This document shows, one piece after another, positions 49,005 to 56,994 of a DNA stretch of 64,000 nt (positions are counted from its first letter, which is position 1; every line of letters starts with the position of its first letter). Location of the stretch: NCBI GenBank assembly GCA_041447175.1, contig CP166960.1, positions 2,186,519-2,250,518 on the forward strand. Direction: 5' to 3'. Origin of the DNA: Candidatus Bathyarchaeia archaeon (GTDB lineage: Archaea > Thermoproteota > Bathyarchaeia > Bathyarchaeales > Bathycorpusculaceae). Position numbers and translations under genes: made by a program. The notes beneath the pieces are model-generated. The model saw nothing but the letters and a program-made list of their open reading frames with translations, searched no databases and was not told where the DNA came from.

Positions 49005-49853
49005 CTAAGTTATGTGCAAATCAAGAACTATCTGATGCCAGTTTGGGCCAGTGTGCCTGACCACTCGTGCATAAGAAAAATGCGCAACAACGCTTAACTC
49101 GTTGAGTCGCTCAGCCACTCGCTGTTTTGCCTGCTCTATGGGGTCATCAGTTTTAGATGCGTGCTCAAATAAATGAACATGCAGCCAACCCCCGGAGGGC
49201 TTGAGTGCAGAAACCGCAACGGGTAAGTATTCAAGGGCTTTTTCGGGCAAAGGCATCAAAACGCGGTCTGCACAGCCTTGCAGGTAGTTTTCGATTAAGG
49301 GTTTAGCGTCGCCAAGCATTGGAGTCACCTGACGGTGGACATTGTTGAGTTGGATGTTTTTCTGCATAAACGTAAAAGCTTGAGGGTTAATGTCAAGGGA
49401 GTAAACCGTTGCGGAAGGCATCTGCTTGGCGATAAGTATGCTAAAGCAGCCTACTCCCGCGAACATGTTCACCACCACTTCGTTGGGTTGAATTAGCCTG
49501 GCGATGCGTTGGCGTTCACCTTGCAGGCGAGGCGAGAAGTAACAGGAAGCCAAATCAACAGAGAAGATGCATCCGGCTTCCTTGTGTTGGGTGTGGGTAC
49601 GGTTTTCTCCGCCGATGCAGATTAGCTTGCGTAACCGATATTCCCCCTTAACCGAGGACTCCTGAGCGAAGACCGCTTGGACATTTCGGTGAATACTCAT
49701 TAGGGTTTCTGCGACTACTTTGGCGTTGCTGGTGATAGGGTGGGGCAGTTTAAGCACAACTATATCGCCCACTATATCAAAGGCGTTATAGACGTTAATT
49801 GGGTTGTCAGGTTTTCTCACTTGTCCCAAGGCGTTTTTGAGCGTAGTACGCAA
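49005..49853 (-). CDS. trm5: tRNA (guanine37-N1)-methyltransferase Trm5-like
   Basis: A 282-residue SAM-dependent methyltransferase of the Trm5/Taw2 family, acting on G37 of tRNAs. The SAM loop NMFAGVGCFSILIAKQ (about 128-143) is the family signature, and MPLPEKALEYLPVAV resembles the catalytic N-L-P segment of Trm5 rather than the corresponding part of Taw2; Met replaces the usual Asn of that motif, which leaves some doubt. The N-terminal domain is short compared with some Trm5 proteins. Trm5 supplies m1G37, the substrate of Taw1 encoded at 52903-53880. ATG or nearby start at 49853. It is divergent from rpoP. Confidence 0.75.
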   Translation of the reverse strand: MRTTLKNALGQVRKPDNPINVYNAFDIVGDIVVLKLPHPITSNAKVVAETLMSIHRNVQAVFAQESSVKGEYRLRKLICIGGENRTHTQHKEAGCIFSVDLASCYFSPRLQGERQRIARLIQPNEVVVNMFAGVGCFSILIAKQMPSATVYSLDINPQAFTFMQKNIQLNNVHRQVTPMLGDAKPLIENYLQGCADRVLMPLPEKALEYLPVAVSALKPSGGWLHVHLFEHASKTDDPIEQAKQRVAERLNELSVVAHFSYARVVRHTGPNWHQIVLDLHIT

Positions 49854-49932
49854 AGTTTACCCTTCATTGATGTAAGGTTACTGAAAACGTTTAAAAGCAC
49901 AAAAAGTTTCCTTCTACCGAGAGGAAGCTTTC

Positions 49933-50094
49933 ATGGAAAAATCTGGTATCGTTTATGAATGTATGCGTTGCGGTGCAAGGGTTCCTGCTGAAGAGTTGGA
50001 GCTTCGCGGCGGAGAAACCAAATGTATAATCTGCGGCTACCGCATTCTGAAAAAGGTTAAGCCACCAGTGGTTAAACGCATTCAAGCGAAATAG
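49933..50094 (+). CDS. rpoP: DNA-directed RNA polymerase subunit P (Rpb12)
   Basis: RpoP, 53 residues, a zinc subunit of the archaeal RNA polymerase. Cys10, Cys13, Cys31 and Cys34 make the ribbon (YECMRCGARV and KCIICGYRIL), and the C-terminal KKVKPPVVKRIQAK is the family's diagnostic basic end (R-P-P-V-V-K-R). GAGGAAGC stands just before the ATG and a TATA-like GTTTAAAAG lies at about 49888. The gene is too short for common length cut-offs. It stands alone, divergent from trm5. Confidence 0.93.
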   Translation: MEKSGIVYECMRCGARVPAEELELRGGETKCIICGYRILKKVKPPVVKRIQAK

Positions 50095-50166
50095 AAAGAA
50101 AATGAGAAAAACGCGCTGCGTTTTTGACGCGGCGCATACTCTGTGTTTTACAGCCCTTTTTTTGGT

Positions 50167-50454
50167 TTAGTAAAATTCGCCATCTCCAAACTTTCGTAAC
50201 GCTTTTCCCTTCAGCTTTACAGGAACATCGATGTCTTCGTCAAAGCTTTTTTCGGTGGTTATGCGTCTCACGGTTTCACCGCAGATGCCTTGTGGAAGCA
50301 AACGCCGTTTCATACACATGGAATATTGGCAGTTGGCGACGCTGCATGCTTCTTCAGTCCATTTACACATTACTCCATCGCGTCGGTACAAAGCGGAGTT
50401 TTTGGCGCATTTAAAGGATGGGCATTTTGGAGAACAAGCTTTGGATTGAGCCAA
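50167..50454 (-). CDS. Small cysteine-rich protein
   Basis: I do not recognise this 95-residue protein. It has eight cysteines in the first 60 residues (7, 11, 16, 30, 37, 42, 47 and 58; CSPKCPSFKC at the N-terminus and CSVANCQYSMC in the middle), enough for one or two metal or iron-sulfur sites. The C-terminal third is acidic and ends KALRKFGDGEFY. A TATA-like CTTTAAAG lies near 50480 and a 17-nt palindrome (50498-50514) just upstream of it, so it has its own, possibly regulated, promoter. The high Cys content and clean promoter support a real gene. Confidence 0.6.
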   Translation of the reverse strand: MAQSKACSPKCPSFKCAKNSALYRRDGVMCKWTEEACSVANCQYSMCMKRRLLPQGICGETVRRITTEKSFDEDIDVPVKLKGKALRKFGDGEFY

Positions 50455-50497
50455 CAGGCATACACCTCTAATGTTTCTTTAAAGAATTTAATGCTGC

Positions 50498-50514
50498 ATC
50501 AATACACTATTGAT
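50498..50514. promoter_or_regulatory. 17-nt palindrome upstream of the cysteine-rich protein gene
   Basis: ATCAATA-CAC-TATTGAT, perfect 7-nt arms, immediately upstream of the TATA-like CTTTAAAG on the minus strand. The position suits an activator or a repressor site. Confidence 0.5.
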
Positions 50515-50576
50515 ACGCATATTTCCTGAAGGGCATATAAATTTTTTTCCTAAAGTTCTCCCGTTATTTCATTTGG

Positions 50577-52703
50577 TTATGGAGATGCTCGGGAAAGCCT
50601 AAAGCTAACCCGTCTCAGAACCTCCAGAACTCCAACCACTAAAATGGCGGCTATGATTAGAAGCACCGTAGTGAGCAAACTTGCATCTACTAATGCGCCA
50701 CCGAAGACCACATATTTGCCCATGGTAAGGGTGACCGTTGTGGGTGAATTAACTTCCACGTTTGAAGCCACAAAAGAGGTGGGGTTTCCAGCAGGAGAAG
50801 CAGTTATCTCCAAGTTTCCGCCCAAGATGCTGTTAAAAGTTGCTAAGCCATCATTTTGGGTTGTTGCGGTCTGTGTGTTCATGCCAGTTCGAATTAGTTG
50901 TACGTCCACGTTGTTTATTGGGTTGCCAAAGTAGTCCACAACTTTCACGGAGACATCTAGGTTTGAAAGGGCACAGCGAATTTGGCTGTTAGTGTTTGAT
51001 AGGACACTGATTATTGTTTCATTTATGAGAACGTTGTTTGAGGTGTAGACGTTTAATCGATACTGTCCAAAGGTCACTTGCAGTTGGACATTTCCGTTAC
51101 TGTTCGTGTTTTCGCTGTAAAAGATGCCGCTTTCTTGCTCAATGAAGGTGATGCGCACGTCGGGTATCGCGGCGTTGTTGTTGTCAACTACGTTAAGGGT
51201 TAAGGTTTTATCGGGGCACAAAATCGTAACCATCACAGTATCTTGGGCGGGTGGATTAGTGAGGGTGTTGTTTCCGCTGTTGAAAACGGTGTCATATTTT
51301 TCCGCTTCAATATTGTAGTTTACGTGAGGAAGCGTAGAGTTGAAAGTGTATGTACCTGAAAGGTCTGTTTGGCCTGAGGCGGTGGCTGTTTGGGTGCTGC
51401 CTGAACGGGTTACGTAGTTGTATGTGATGTTCAGGTTGGTGAAGGGAATAACCACGCCGTTATTGTTTTGAACGGTTACTTTTAGGTTGGTTAACTCACA
51501 GGTGACGGCGTTGCGGCTGCTTCCAGTTACAGTCAGGTCTAAAGTGCCCACGTTGACCTGATTCCAATAAGCGTTGACTGTTACGTCGCCTTTTTCTAGG
51601 CTAATTGTGGCTTCACCATTGCTGTTTGTGGTGTTTGAGTACACCACGCCCGAACCATCTACATCTATCGCTTCAAGCAGTATGCCCGAAACAAGGTCTC
51701 CAGCCAAGTTCACGGTAGTTAAGGTCACGGGGTAGCCGACGACGTCAAAGGTTTGGACGTCAGCAATGTTTTTTGAAGGCGTAATTGTTGGGGTTATGGT
51801 TACAGTGTAGGTTCCGAGTTCAGCGTTAACGGGGATTTGGTAGGTTGCGTTTATGATGCCTTGGGCTGAGGCGGTTACGGTTTGGGAGGAGAGGATGCTG
51901 TTGTTGTATTGGATGGCTATCGTGGCGCCTTGGTTTGGCTGGTAGCCGACGGCGTTTATTTTGACGTTGTCTTCTCGGTGGTATTGGGTCAGGTCGGTGA
52001 AGCCGATTTTGAAGGCTTGTTGTGCAAGGTTTTGTGTTCGGTTAAAGTAAGCTGTGTATGTACCAGCGTAGTTGGTGGTTGCGCCGGATGGTGAGAAGGT
52101 TGTGTCAGGGTAATTAACTGTGGTTTGGGCTGTGCCCTTTGATGAAGTGGTTAAGGTAACGGTTTTTGTGAAGTTTGTGCCAAGGTCAGGGGGCAAGGTG
52201 ACGGTGATTTCGGCGTTGTATGAGGTGTTGGGTTCCCCACCTGTAATGGTTACGTTTAGGGGAACGCGGTTTCCCTCTTGAAGGACAGAAGGCGCAGAGG
52301 GAATAATGGGTTTAATTGAGTATGCAGTGAGAATGGGGAAAGCTATTGAGGTGTTTTGACCGTACGCAACATCGGTCAAGGTGAGGTTATAGGTGCCAGT
52401 TGTGATTTCGGGGATTGTGAAGTTCGCGCTAACAAAGTAGCCCTCTGAAGTCCCCGAGGACACAAGTTGGTCGTCGTAGTAAAGGTTGTAGGTGCCATTG
52501 TAGGTGTCGGTGGATGCAAGCAGGGTTACGGGTTGACCTACCGTTGCGTTTTGAAGCTGTTCAAAGCTTCCCTGTGCTGTTACATAAAAAATCATCAAAC
52601 CATACGGTGATTGCCCCGAAACTTGGGGACTTGCAGATGAGGTAAACAGAAGGGCTGTGCCCAATAGAATTAACAAGGCAAGGGTAACGGCTTTTTGCTT
52701 CAT
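50577..52703 (-). CDS. Membrane-anchored surface protein with repeated Ig-like / carboxypeptidase-regulatory-like domains
   Basis: A 708-residue exported protein. Signal peptide at 1-25 (AVTLALLILLGTALLFTSSA), then about seven beta-sandwich units: Ig-like ones in the first half (for example EITTGTYNLTLTDVAYGQN) and carboxypeptidase-regulatory-like ones in the second (for example NSNGEATISLEKGDVTVNAY, DLSGTYTFNSTLPHVNYNIE, NSNGNVQLQVTFGQYRLNVY, QNDGLATFNSILGGNLEITA). A single membrane helix (LLTTVLLIIAAILVVGVLEV) with a basic tail ends the protein. Unlike the four PQQ-type proteins it has no propeller and a different C-terminal signature. Likely structural or adhesive; the partner is unknown. 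Confidence 0.8.
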   Translation of the reverse strand: MKQKAVTLALLILLGTALLFTSSASPQVSGQSPYGLMIFYVTAQGSFEQLQNATVGQPVTLLASTDTYNGTYNLYYDDQLVSSGTSEGYFVSANFTIPEITTGTYNLTLTDVAYGQNTSIAFPILTAYSIKPIIPSAPSVLQEGNRVPLNVTITGGEPNTSYNAEITVTLPPDLGTNFTKTVTLTTSSKGTAQTTVNYPDTTFSPSGATTNYAGTYTAYFNRTQNLAQQAFKIGFTDLTQYHREDNVKINAVGYQPNQGATIAIQYNNSILSSQTVTASAQGIINATYQIPVNAELGTYTVTITPTITPSKNIADVQTFDVVGYPVTLTTVNLAGDLVSGILLEAIDVDGSGVVYSNTTNSNGEATISLEKGDVTVNAYWNQVNVGTLDLTVTGSSRNAVTCELTNLKVTVQNNNGVVIPFTNLNITYNYVTRSGSTQTATASGQTDLSGTYTFNSTLPHVNYNIEAEKYDTVFNSGNNTLTNPPAQDTVMVTILCPDKTLTLNVVDNNNAAIPDVRITFIEQESGIFYSENTNSNGNVQLQVTFGQYRLNVYTSNNVLINETIISVLSNTNSQIRCALSNLDVSVKVVDYFGNPINNVDVQLIRTGMNTQTATTQNDGLATFNSILGGNLEITASPAGNPTSFVASNVEVNSPTTVTLTMGKYVVFGGALVDASLLTTVLLIIAAILVVGVLEVLRRVSFRLSRASP

Positions 52704-52902
52704 CCAGATGACTCCTATGTGCGGTAAAGTTTACTCTTCGAGATTGAACACTTACTATCTGAGAAGATTTTAAACTTTGCCTTTATAGAACCCTAACAGG
52801 TTAGAAGCATTTCGATTAGCAGCGCGTTTTTCCTTTCTAAGAGGGAAACTTGCGGGACAGTTTTATAAAACGCGTGTGTTCATTTGCTAAGTCAAAGCAG
52901 CC

Positions 52903-53880
52903 GTGAATGTAATGCAGAATCTAGTCCCTAAAGCTCTCATTCAAGCTTTGCAGAAACAAAAGTATCACCTTGTAGGCAGCCACTCCGCCGTGAAACGCTG
53001 TAAATGGTTCTACGAAGCCTTAACCAGCGGCAGGTCATGCTACAAGCAAAAGTTCTATGGCATAAACAGTCATCAATGCATCCAGATGTCGCCCGCCCTT
53101 TTCTATTGCACTCAACAGTGCTTGTTCTGCTGGAGAGCCCAAAACGGAGACCTGCAAATTAACTGGGACGAAATGCAGCTGCCCCAATGGGACCCGCCGG
53201 AGGAGATTGCACAAGGAATCTTGAAGGCACAGGACCGGATTCTGTCGGGGTATAAGGGACACCCCAAAACGGACCCGCAAAAGTTTCGGGAAGCTCACAG
53301 ACCAAGGCATGTTGCCATCAGTTTAACGGGGGAACCGACGATGTATGAGCCGCTTGGGGAGTTACTGCGAACGCTGCGTAACAAGGAGTTAACGACGTTT
53401 CTGGTTTCAAACGGTAATTTACCCGAAAAAATTGCCGCTTTAGGGCAGGAACCCACGCAGTTGTATGTTTCGGTTTGTGCCCCAAACAAGCAGACGTTTA
53501 AGCAGGTTTGTCGTCCCCAATTGCCTGATGCGTGGGAACGGCTAAATGAAACGTTGGCGTTGTTGCCCAGTTTTAGCTGTCCGACTGTTATTCGTTCAAC
53601 GCTTGTGAGGGACTTGAACATGACTGATGTGGAGGGTTATGCGCGGTTGGTGGCGAAGGCGGAGCCGACGTATGTTGAGGCTAAGGCGTATATGCATGTG
53701 GGTTTTTCGGGGTTGCGTTTGGGCTTTGACCGCATGCCTAGCCATGAGGAGGTTTACGATTTTGCGTTGGCGTTATCTGAGAAAACGGGGTATCGGATTT
53801 TGGATGAGTCGGCGGATAGCAGGGTGGTTTTACTAAGTAAACTGGAGAAACCAATACGGTTTGGTTCGTCCCAGAATTAA
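52903..53880 (+). CDS. taw1: tRNA 4-demethylwyosine synthase Taw1 (TYW1)
   Basis: Radical SAM enzyme of 325 residues that builds the tricyclic base of wyosine from m1G37 and pyruvate in tRNA(Phe). The radical SAM cluster is C-x3-C-x2-C at Cys69, Cys73 and Cys76 (YCTQQCLFCWR). The second cluster characteristic of Taw1 is formed by Cys33, Cys46 and Cys59, spaced exactly 13 residues apart as in known archaeal Taw1. SLTGEPTMYEPLGELLRTLR is the SAM-binding segment. A GTG (52903) or the ATG at 52912 may be the start; a TATA-like TTTTATAAAA lies near 52861. Trm5 at 49005-49853 makes its substrate. Confidence 0.94.
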   Translation: MNVMQNLVPKALIQALQKQKYHLVGSHSAVKRCKWFYEALTSGRSCYKQKFYGINSHQCIQMSPALFYCTQQCLFCWRAQNGDLQINWDEMQLPQWDPPEEIAQGILKAQDRILSGYKGHPKTDPQKFREAHRPRHVAISLTGEPTMYEPLGELLRTLRNKELTTFLVSNGNLPEKIAALGQEPTQLYVSVCAPNKQTFKQVCRPQLPDAWERLNETLALLPSFSCPTVIRSTLVRDLNMTDVEGYARLVAKAEPTYVEAKAYMHVGFSGLRLGFDRMPSHEEVYDFALALSEKTGYRILDESADSRVVLLSKLEKPIRFGSSQN

Positions 53881-54025
53881 CAAATTACCTATCATTTCAT
53901 TCACTTTTTGGCTTTTTGCGGTTGAATAAAAAGCCATATAAGGAAAACGTGAATATAACCCTTAAATAGGAATTTTGTAGTGCCTAAATCTTAAACCTAC
54001 AATTAAATCAGCAGGGTGGTGAATC

Positions 54026-54211
54026 ATGGTCAACGAAGGAAGAGGAAGGCTTTTCAGAAGAAAAGACGGCAAATACTTGGTCTATTTACCAAAAGACTTA
54101 GCAGAGGACAGCATGTTCCCCTTTAAAGAAGCCGACTCCATATTTGTAAAAGTAAGTTTTAAACTTGGAGACAACAAGCTTATCGTGGAAAAATGGGCAG
54201 ACCCCGAATGA
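54026..54211 (+). CDS. Small AbrB-like protein
   Basis: A 61-residue protein. GRLFRRKDGKYLVYLPKDLA and SIFVKVSFKLGDNKLIVEKW give a beta-strand pattern like the SpoVT/AbrB swapped-hairpin DNA-binding fold, but it lacks a clear match to a named subfamily. AGGGTGGTG stands just before the ATG. It may be a small DNA-binding regulator. It is a single gene between Taw1 and the translin gene, with a gap of about 70 nt on its 3' side. Confidence 0.6.
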   Translation: MVNEGRGRLFRRKDGKYLVYLPKDLAEDSMFPFKEADSIFVKVSFKLGDNKLIVEKWADPE

Positions 54212-54283
54212 CAGCTGCCCTAAAGCAAAACTATAAGCGTTGTTTCACTTCTATTTTTAATTAAACCATTCTGAGTTGAAAAC

Positions 54284-54934
54284 TTGTCCCTCAAAAGCTT
54301 ACTCCAAGAAATCAAACAAGAACTCATGCAGGAAGAAGAAGCATGGGAAGAAGCCCGCGAAAACATGCGGAAAGCAACCAGCCTCTCCAAACAAACAATA
54401 CTGCTCAGCCACCAAAAAAGGCTTCCCGAAGCCAAAAAACAACTCGAAAAAGCCCAAGAACTCCTCACAAACCTCAAAGCGCAGGCAGAGCGGCATCCAG
54501 CCATGATTTATGGAGGCATGTTTAGTGCGGCGATGCAGGAGTACTCAGAAGCCTGCATCTTTCTGGAATTACTTGAGAATGCAAGATACATAAAGCCCCA
54601 AGAAATTGGTGCGCCGCCGGTGGACTTTGTGTTGGGGTTAGCGGACGTTATTGGCGAGTTCAGGCGTCGAGCGTTGGATGCACTACGTGAAGGGGACGTA
54701 GCTAAAGGCGAGCAGTGCCTGCAGACCATGGACGAAATTTATGTTGAGCTGGAAGCCCTTGACGAGGCATACATGCTGGTTCCGGGGCTGAGAAGAAAAA
54801 ATGATGTTGCTCGCAGAGTCATCGAATCCACCCGTGGCGACTTAACCCAAGAAGTTCGGCGCAAAGCCTTGGAGGATTACCTGCGGGGTTTCGAGGAGCG
54901 ACAGGAGAAAAGGAGTCAACCCAGCAAGGGATGA
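54284..54934 (+). CDS. Translin-family protein
   Basis: A 216-residue all-helical protein of the archaeal translin family, single-strand nucleic-acid binders related to the C3PO nuclease. Typical helices: ATSLSKQTILLSHQKRLPEA, PAMIYGGMFSAAMQEYSEAC, and GLADVIGEFRRRALDALREG. The acidic residues that make TRAX-like subunits active are not certain here. TTG start at 54284. The endonuclease V gene begins 4 nt after its stop, so the two are co-transcribed; both deal with nucleic acids. Confidence 0.85.
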   Translation: MSLKSLLQEIKQELMQEEEAWEEARENMRKATSLSKQTILLSHQKRLPEAKKQLEKAQELLTNLKAQAERHPAMIYGGMFSAAMQEYSEACIFLELLENARYIKPQEIGAPPVDFVLGLADVIGEFRRRALDALREGDVAKGEQCLQTMDEIYVELEALDEAYMLVPGLRRKNDVARRVIESTRGDLTQEVRRKALEDYLRGFEERQEKRSQPSKG

Positions 54935-54938
54935 GGCG

Positions 54939-55700
54939 ATGGAAAGCAGCGTGGCTGTTGTTGAGTTTTCAATCCAAAAAGCCCGCAAAGCCCAAACGTT
55001 AATGGCGCAAAAAGTCATCACCCAAAACCGTTTGCCCAGAAAAATCCGTTTTGTGGCGGGTGTTGACGTTGCGTACGCGGCTGGTTTAGCCTTTGGTGCT
55101 GCTTCTGTTCTGGATTATGATTCGCTGGAGATTCTGGAAACCCAAACGGTTACTCAGCATGTCAAGTTTCCGTATATTCCCACGTTGCTTTCTTTCCGGG
55201 AACTTCCAGCCTGCATGTCGTGCATCAAGAAGCTGAAGCGTCAGCCCGACATCGTTTTGGTGGATGCCCAGGGGTTAGCACACCCTTACAAGTTGGGGTT
55301 AGCTAGTCACCTTGGCGTAGTGCTGGATATGCCGACGGCTGGTGTGGCAAAGGATAGATTAGTCGGCGAGGTCAGGCGAAGGGGCGAAGAGCAAGTTCTG
55401 GTTTTTGAAGGGGAAGTCATCGGCGCCGTCGTGCATACCCAGAAGGATGCTAAGCCAGTTTATGTAAGCGTTGGGCACAAGGTTTCGTTAACGACAGCTG
55501 TTGAAATCGTCAAACACTGCATCCGTTATGCCCGCGTACCCGAGCCGATTCTGGCAGCGCACAAGTTGGCGTCGGCGGAGCGGAAAGCCAAAATTGAAGC
55601 GGCGACAACTACAGGTGCAGGCGAACACCATGTTGAATGCGCAACTCAAAGAAATAGCCGACAAAATCCAAGACGGCAACCTGCGAAGCCAAGTGGCTGA
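54939..55700 (+). CDS. nfi: Endonuclease V (deoxyinosine 3'-endonuclease)
   Basis: Repair nuclease that cuts next to deoxyinosine or inosine. 253 residues; GVDVAYAAGLAFGAASVLDY carries the first catalytic Asp, SFRELPACMSCIKKL the wedge region with Glu, VLVDAQGLAHPYKLGLASHL the second Asp and GLA(H/R)P motif, and GVAKDRLVGEV the conserved Lys. The usual domain ends near residue 225; about 28 extra residues are read in the region that also encodes the N-terminus of the HD protein in another frame (71-nt overlap). Start ATG at 54939. Co-transcribed with translin upstream. Confidence 0.9.
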   Translation: MESSVAVVEFSIQKARKAQTLMAQKVITQNRLPRKIRFVAGVDVAYAAGLAFGAASVLDYDSLEILETQTVTQHVKFPYIPTLLSFRELPACMSCIKKLKRQPDIVLVDAQGLAHPYKLGLASHLGVVLDMPTAGVAKDRLVGEVRRRGEEQVLVFEGEVIGAVVHTQKDAKPVYVSVGHKVSLTTAVEIVKHCIRYARVPEPILAAHKLASAERKAKIEAATTTGAGEHHVECATQRNSRQNPRRQPAKPSG

Positions 55701-56337
55701 TTTTTTGGAGAACCCAACCTTCAGTTTAGACGGCAAAGTCTACGTGGGTCCTTCTTTTGATGCGTGTCCCGGCGGACTTTCCCATCACCACACATACACG
55801 GGAGGCTACATGGAGCATGTGGTGGCTACATGGAAAATAGCCGTTGCCCTCTGCGATGTGGTGGAGCAGGTTTACGGGGGCAAAGTAGACCGAGACCTTG
55901 TGACGGCGGGTGTTTTGCTGCACGACATTTTCAAGCCAGTCACGTACATGGTTGATGAGCAGGGCAACTTTGTATCGTCGCCGCTTGCGGACAGACTTGA
56001 CCACATTTCGTTGGCGACGGCGGAGATGGTTCGCAGAGAGTTTTCCGCGGAGCTGATTCATATTGTTGCGTCGCATTACGGCAACTACGGTCCCATCAAG
56101 CCCCGTACGGTTGAGGCGTTGGTGGTGCATTTGGCTGACAACGTGGACTCGCAGCTAAACGGGCAGATTCTGGATGCGGCTTGGTACTTGACGCGGAAAG
56201 CCACCAGCGAAGGTGTGCCCAAGTTGAACGCGAAGGAGGCGTTTGAGGTGGTCCAAGCGAAGGCGTCGGAAGGCTGGAGCGGCGTGGAAGAGGTCGTGAA
56301 GAAAATCAAAGAGCAAAGGGCTGCACAGAAAACTTAA
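55630..56337 (+). CDS. HD-domain phosphohydrolase
   Basis: About 235 residues with an HD metal-dependent phosphohydrolase domain. His ligands are in GGLSHHHTYTGGYMEHV, the HD pair in GVLLHDIFKPVTYM, and later His and Asp in IVASHYGNYGPIKPRTVEAL and VHLADNVDSQL. The domain resembles nucleic-acid-linked HD hydrolases (as in YhaM-type 3'-5' exoribonucleases), but no OB domain is present, so the substrate is unknown. The ATG at 55630 gives the family start MLNAQLKEIADKIQ but overlaps the end of endonuclease V by 71 nt in a different frame. Confidence 0.82.
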   Translation: MLNAQLKEIADKIQDGNLRSQVADFLENPTFSLDGKVYVGPSFDACPGGLSHHHTYTGGYMEHVVATWKIAVALCDVVEQVYGGKVDRDLVTAGVLLHDIFKPVTYMVDEQGNFVSSPLADRLDHISLATAEMVRREFSAELIHIVASHYGNYGPIKPRTVEALVVHLADNVDSQLNGQILDAAWYLTRKATSEGVPKLNAKEAFEVVQAKASEGWSGVEEVVKKIKEQRAAQKT

Positions 56338-56361
56338 TACTTCAATTGACCGTGAAAGGCA

Positions 56362-56769
56362 GTGGCGAAACGCATGGAACCAGAAAAGGCACCAGAAAAA
56401 ACCCAACAAAAAGAAGCGTCCCCCGAGGCAGCAGAGGCAGTTCCTGAAATAACGTTTGACGATTTTTTGAAGCTGGATTTGCGAGTGGGCAAAATCCTTG
56501 AAGTTCTTCCTGTGGAGAAATCCAAAAAACTCATTCGGGTTATGGCGGACTTTGGCACCGAGAAACGGCAGGCAGTTGCGGGGCTCATGCAGTACTACAA
56601 GCCTGAAGAGTTGGTGGGCAAGAAATGCGTGTTCCTGCTGAACCTGAAGCGACGCATGATGGCAGGGTTTGAGTCGCAGTGCATGATTTTGGCGGCAGAA
56701 GACGAGGCGGGCGTGGTTTCGGTGTTGCAGCCGGACAGGGACGTGGCGGAAGGCAGCAAAATCGGATAA
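56362..56769 (+). CDS. tRNA-binding-domain protein (MetRS beta-like)
   Basis: A 135-residue protein: a Pro/Glu-rich arm (1-28) and an OB-fold tRNA-binding domain (FLKLDLRVGKILEVLPVEKS, then GLMQYYKPEELVGKKCVFLL and LKRRMMAGFESQCMILAA), as in the C-terminal domain of methionyl-tRNA synthetase, Arc1p and the free MetRS beta subunits of archaea. No catalytic domain is attached, so it probably acts as a separate tRNA-binding partner of MetRS. GTG start at 56362, 24 nt after the HD gene, thus likely the last gene of the translin-endoV-HD operon. Confidence 0.88.
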   Translation: MAKRMEPEKAPEKTQQKEASPEAAEAVPEITFDDFLKLDLRVGKILEVLPVEKSKKLIRVMADFGTEKRQAVAGLMQYYKPEELVGKKCVFLLNLKRRMMAGFESQCMILAAEDEAGVVSVLQPDRDVAEGSKIG

Positions 56770-56840
56770 GCACACCTTTTACTTTCAGAGGCTGATACCT
56801 CTACCCCTCTATAGGTTCTGCATCGATATGCTATTAGCAT

Positions 56841-56862
56841 CCAAATAGGCGCCAAATAGGCG
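56841..56862. repeat. Tandem 11-nt repeat
   Basis: CCAAATAGGCG occurs twice head to tail in the gap between the tRNA-binding protein and rfcS (56770-56994). Nothing else definite is seen in that gap. Confidence 0.4.
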
Positions 56863-56994
56863 TGTAGAAGTTTATGCGGACTATGTTAAACAAGTGTTAA
56901 GAGTTCTTCTTGCGGTTTTGTCTTTAGAGTGGGAGATTGGAAAGGTAAATTAGGAAAGCAGATTACGTTAACTTGCTTTATTTGAGGGTTATTA

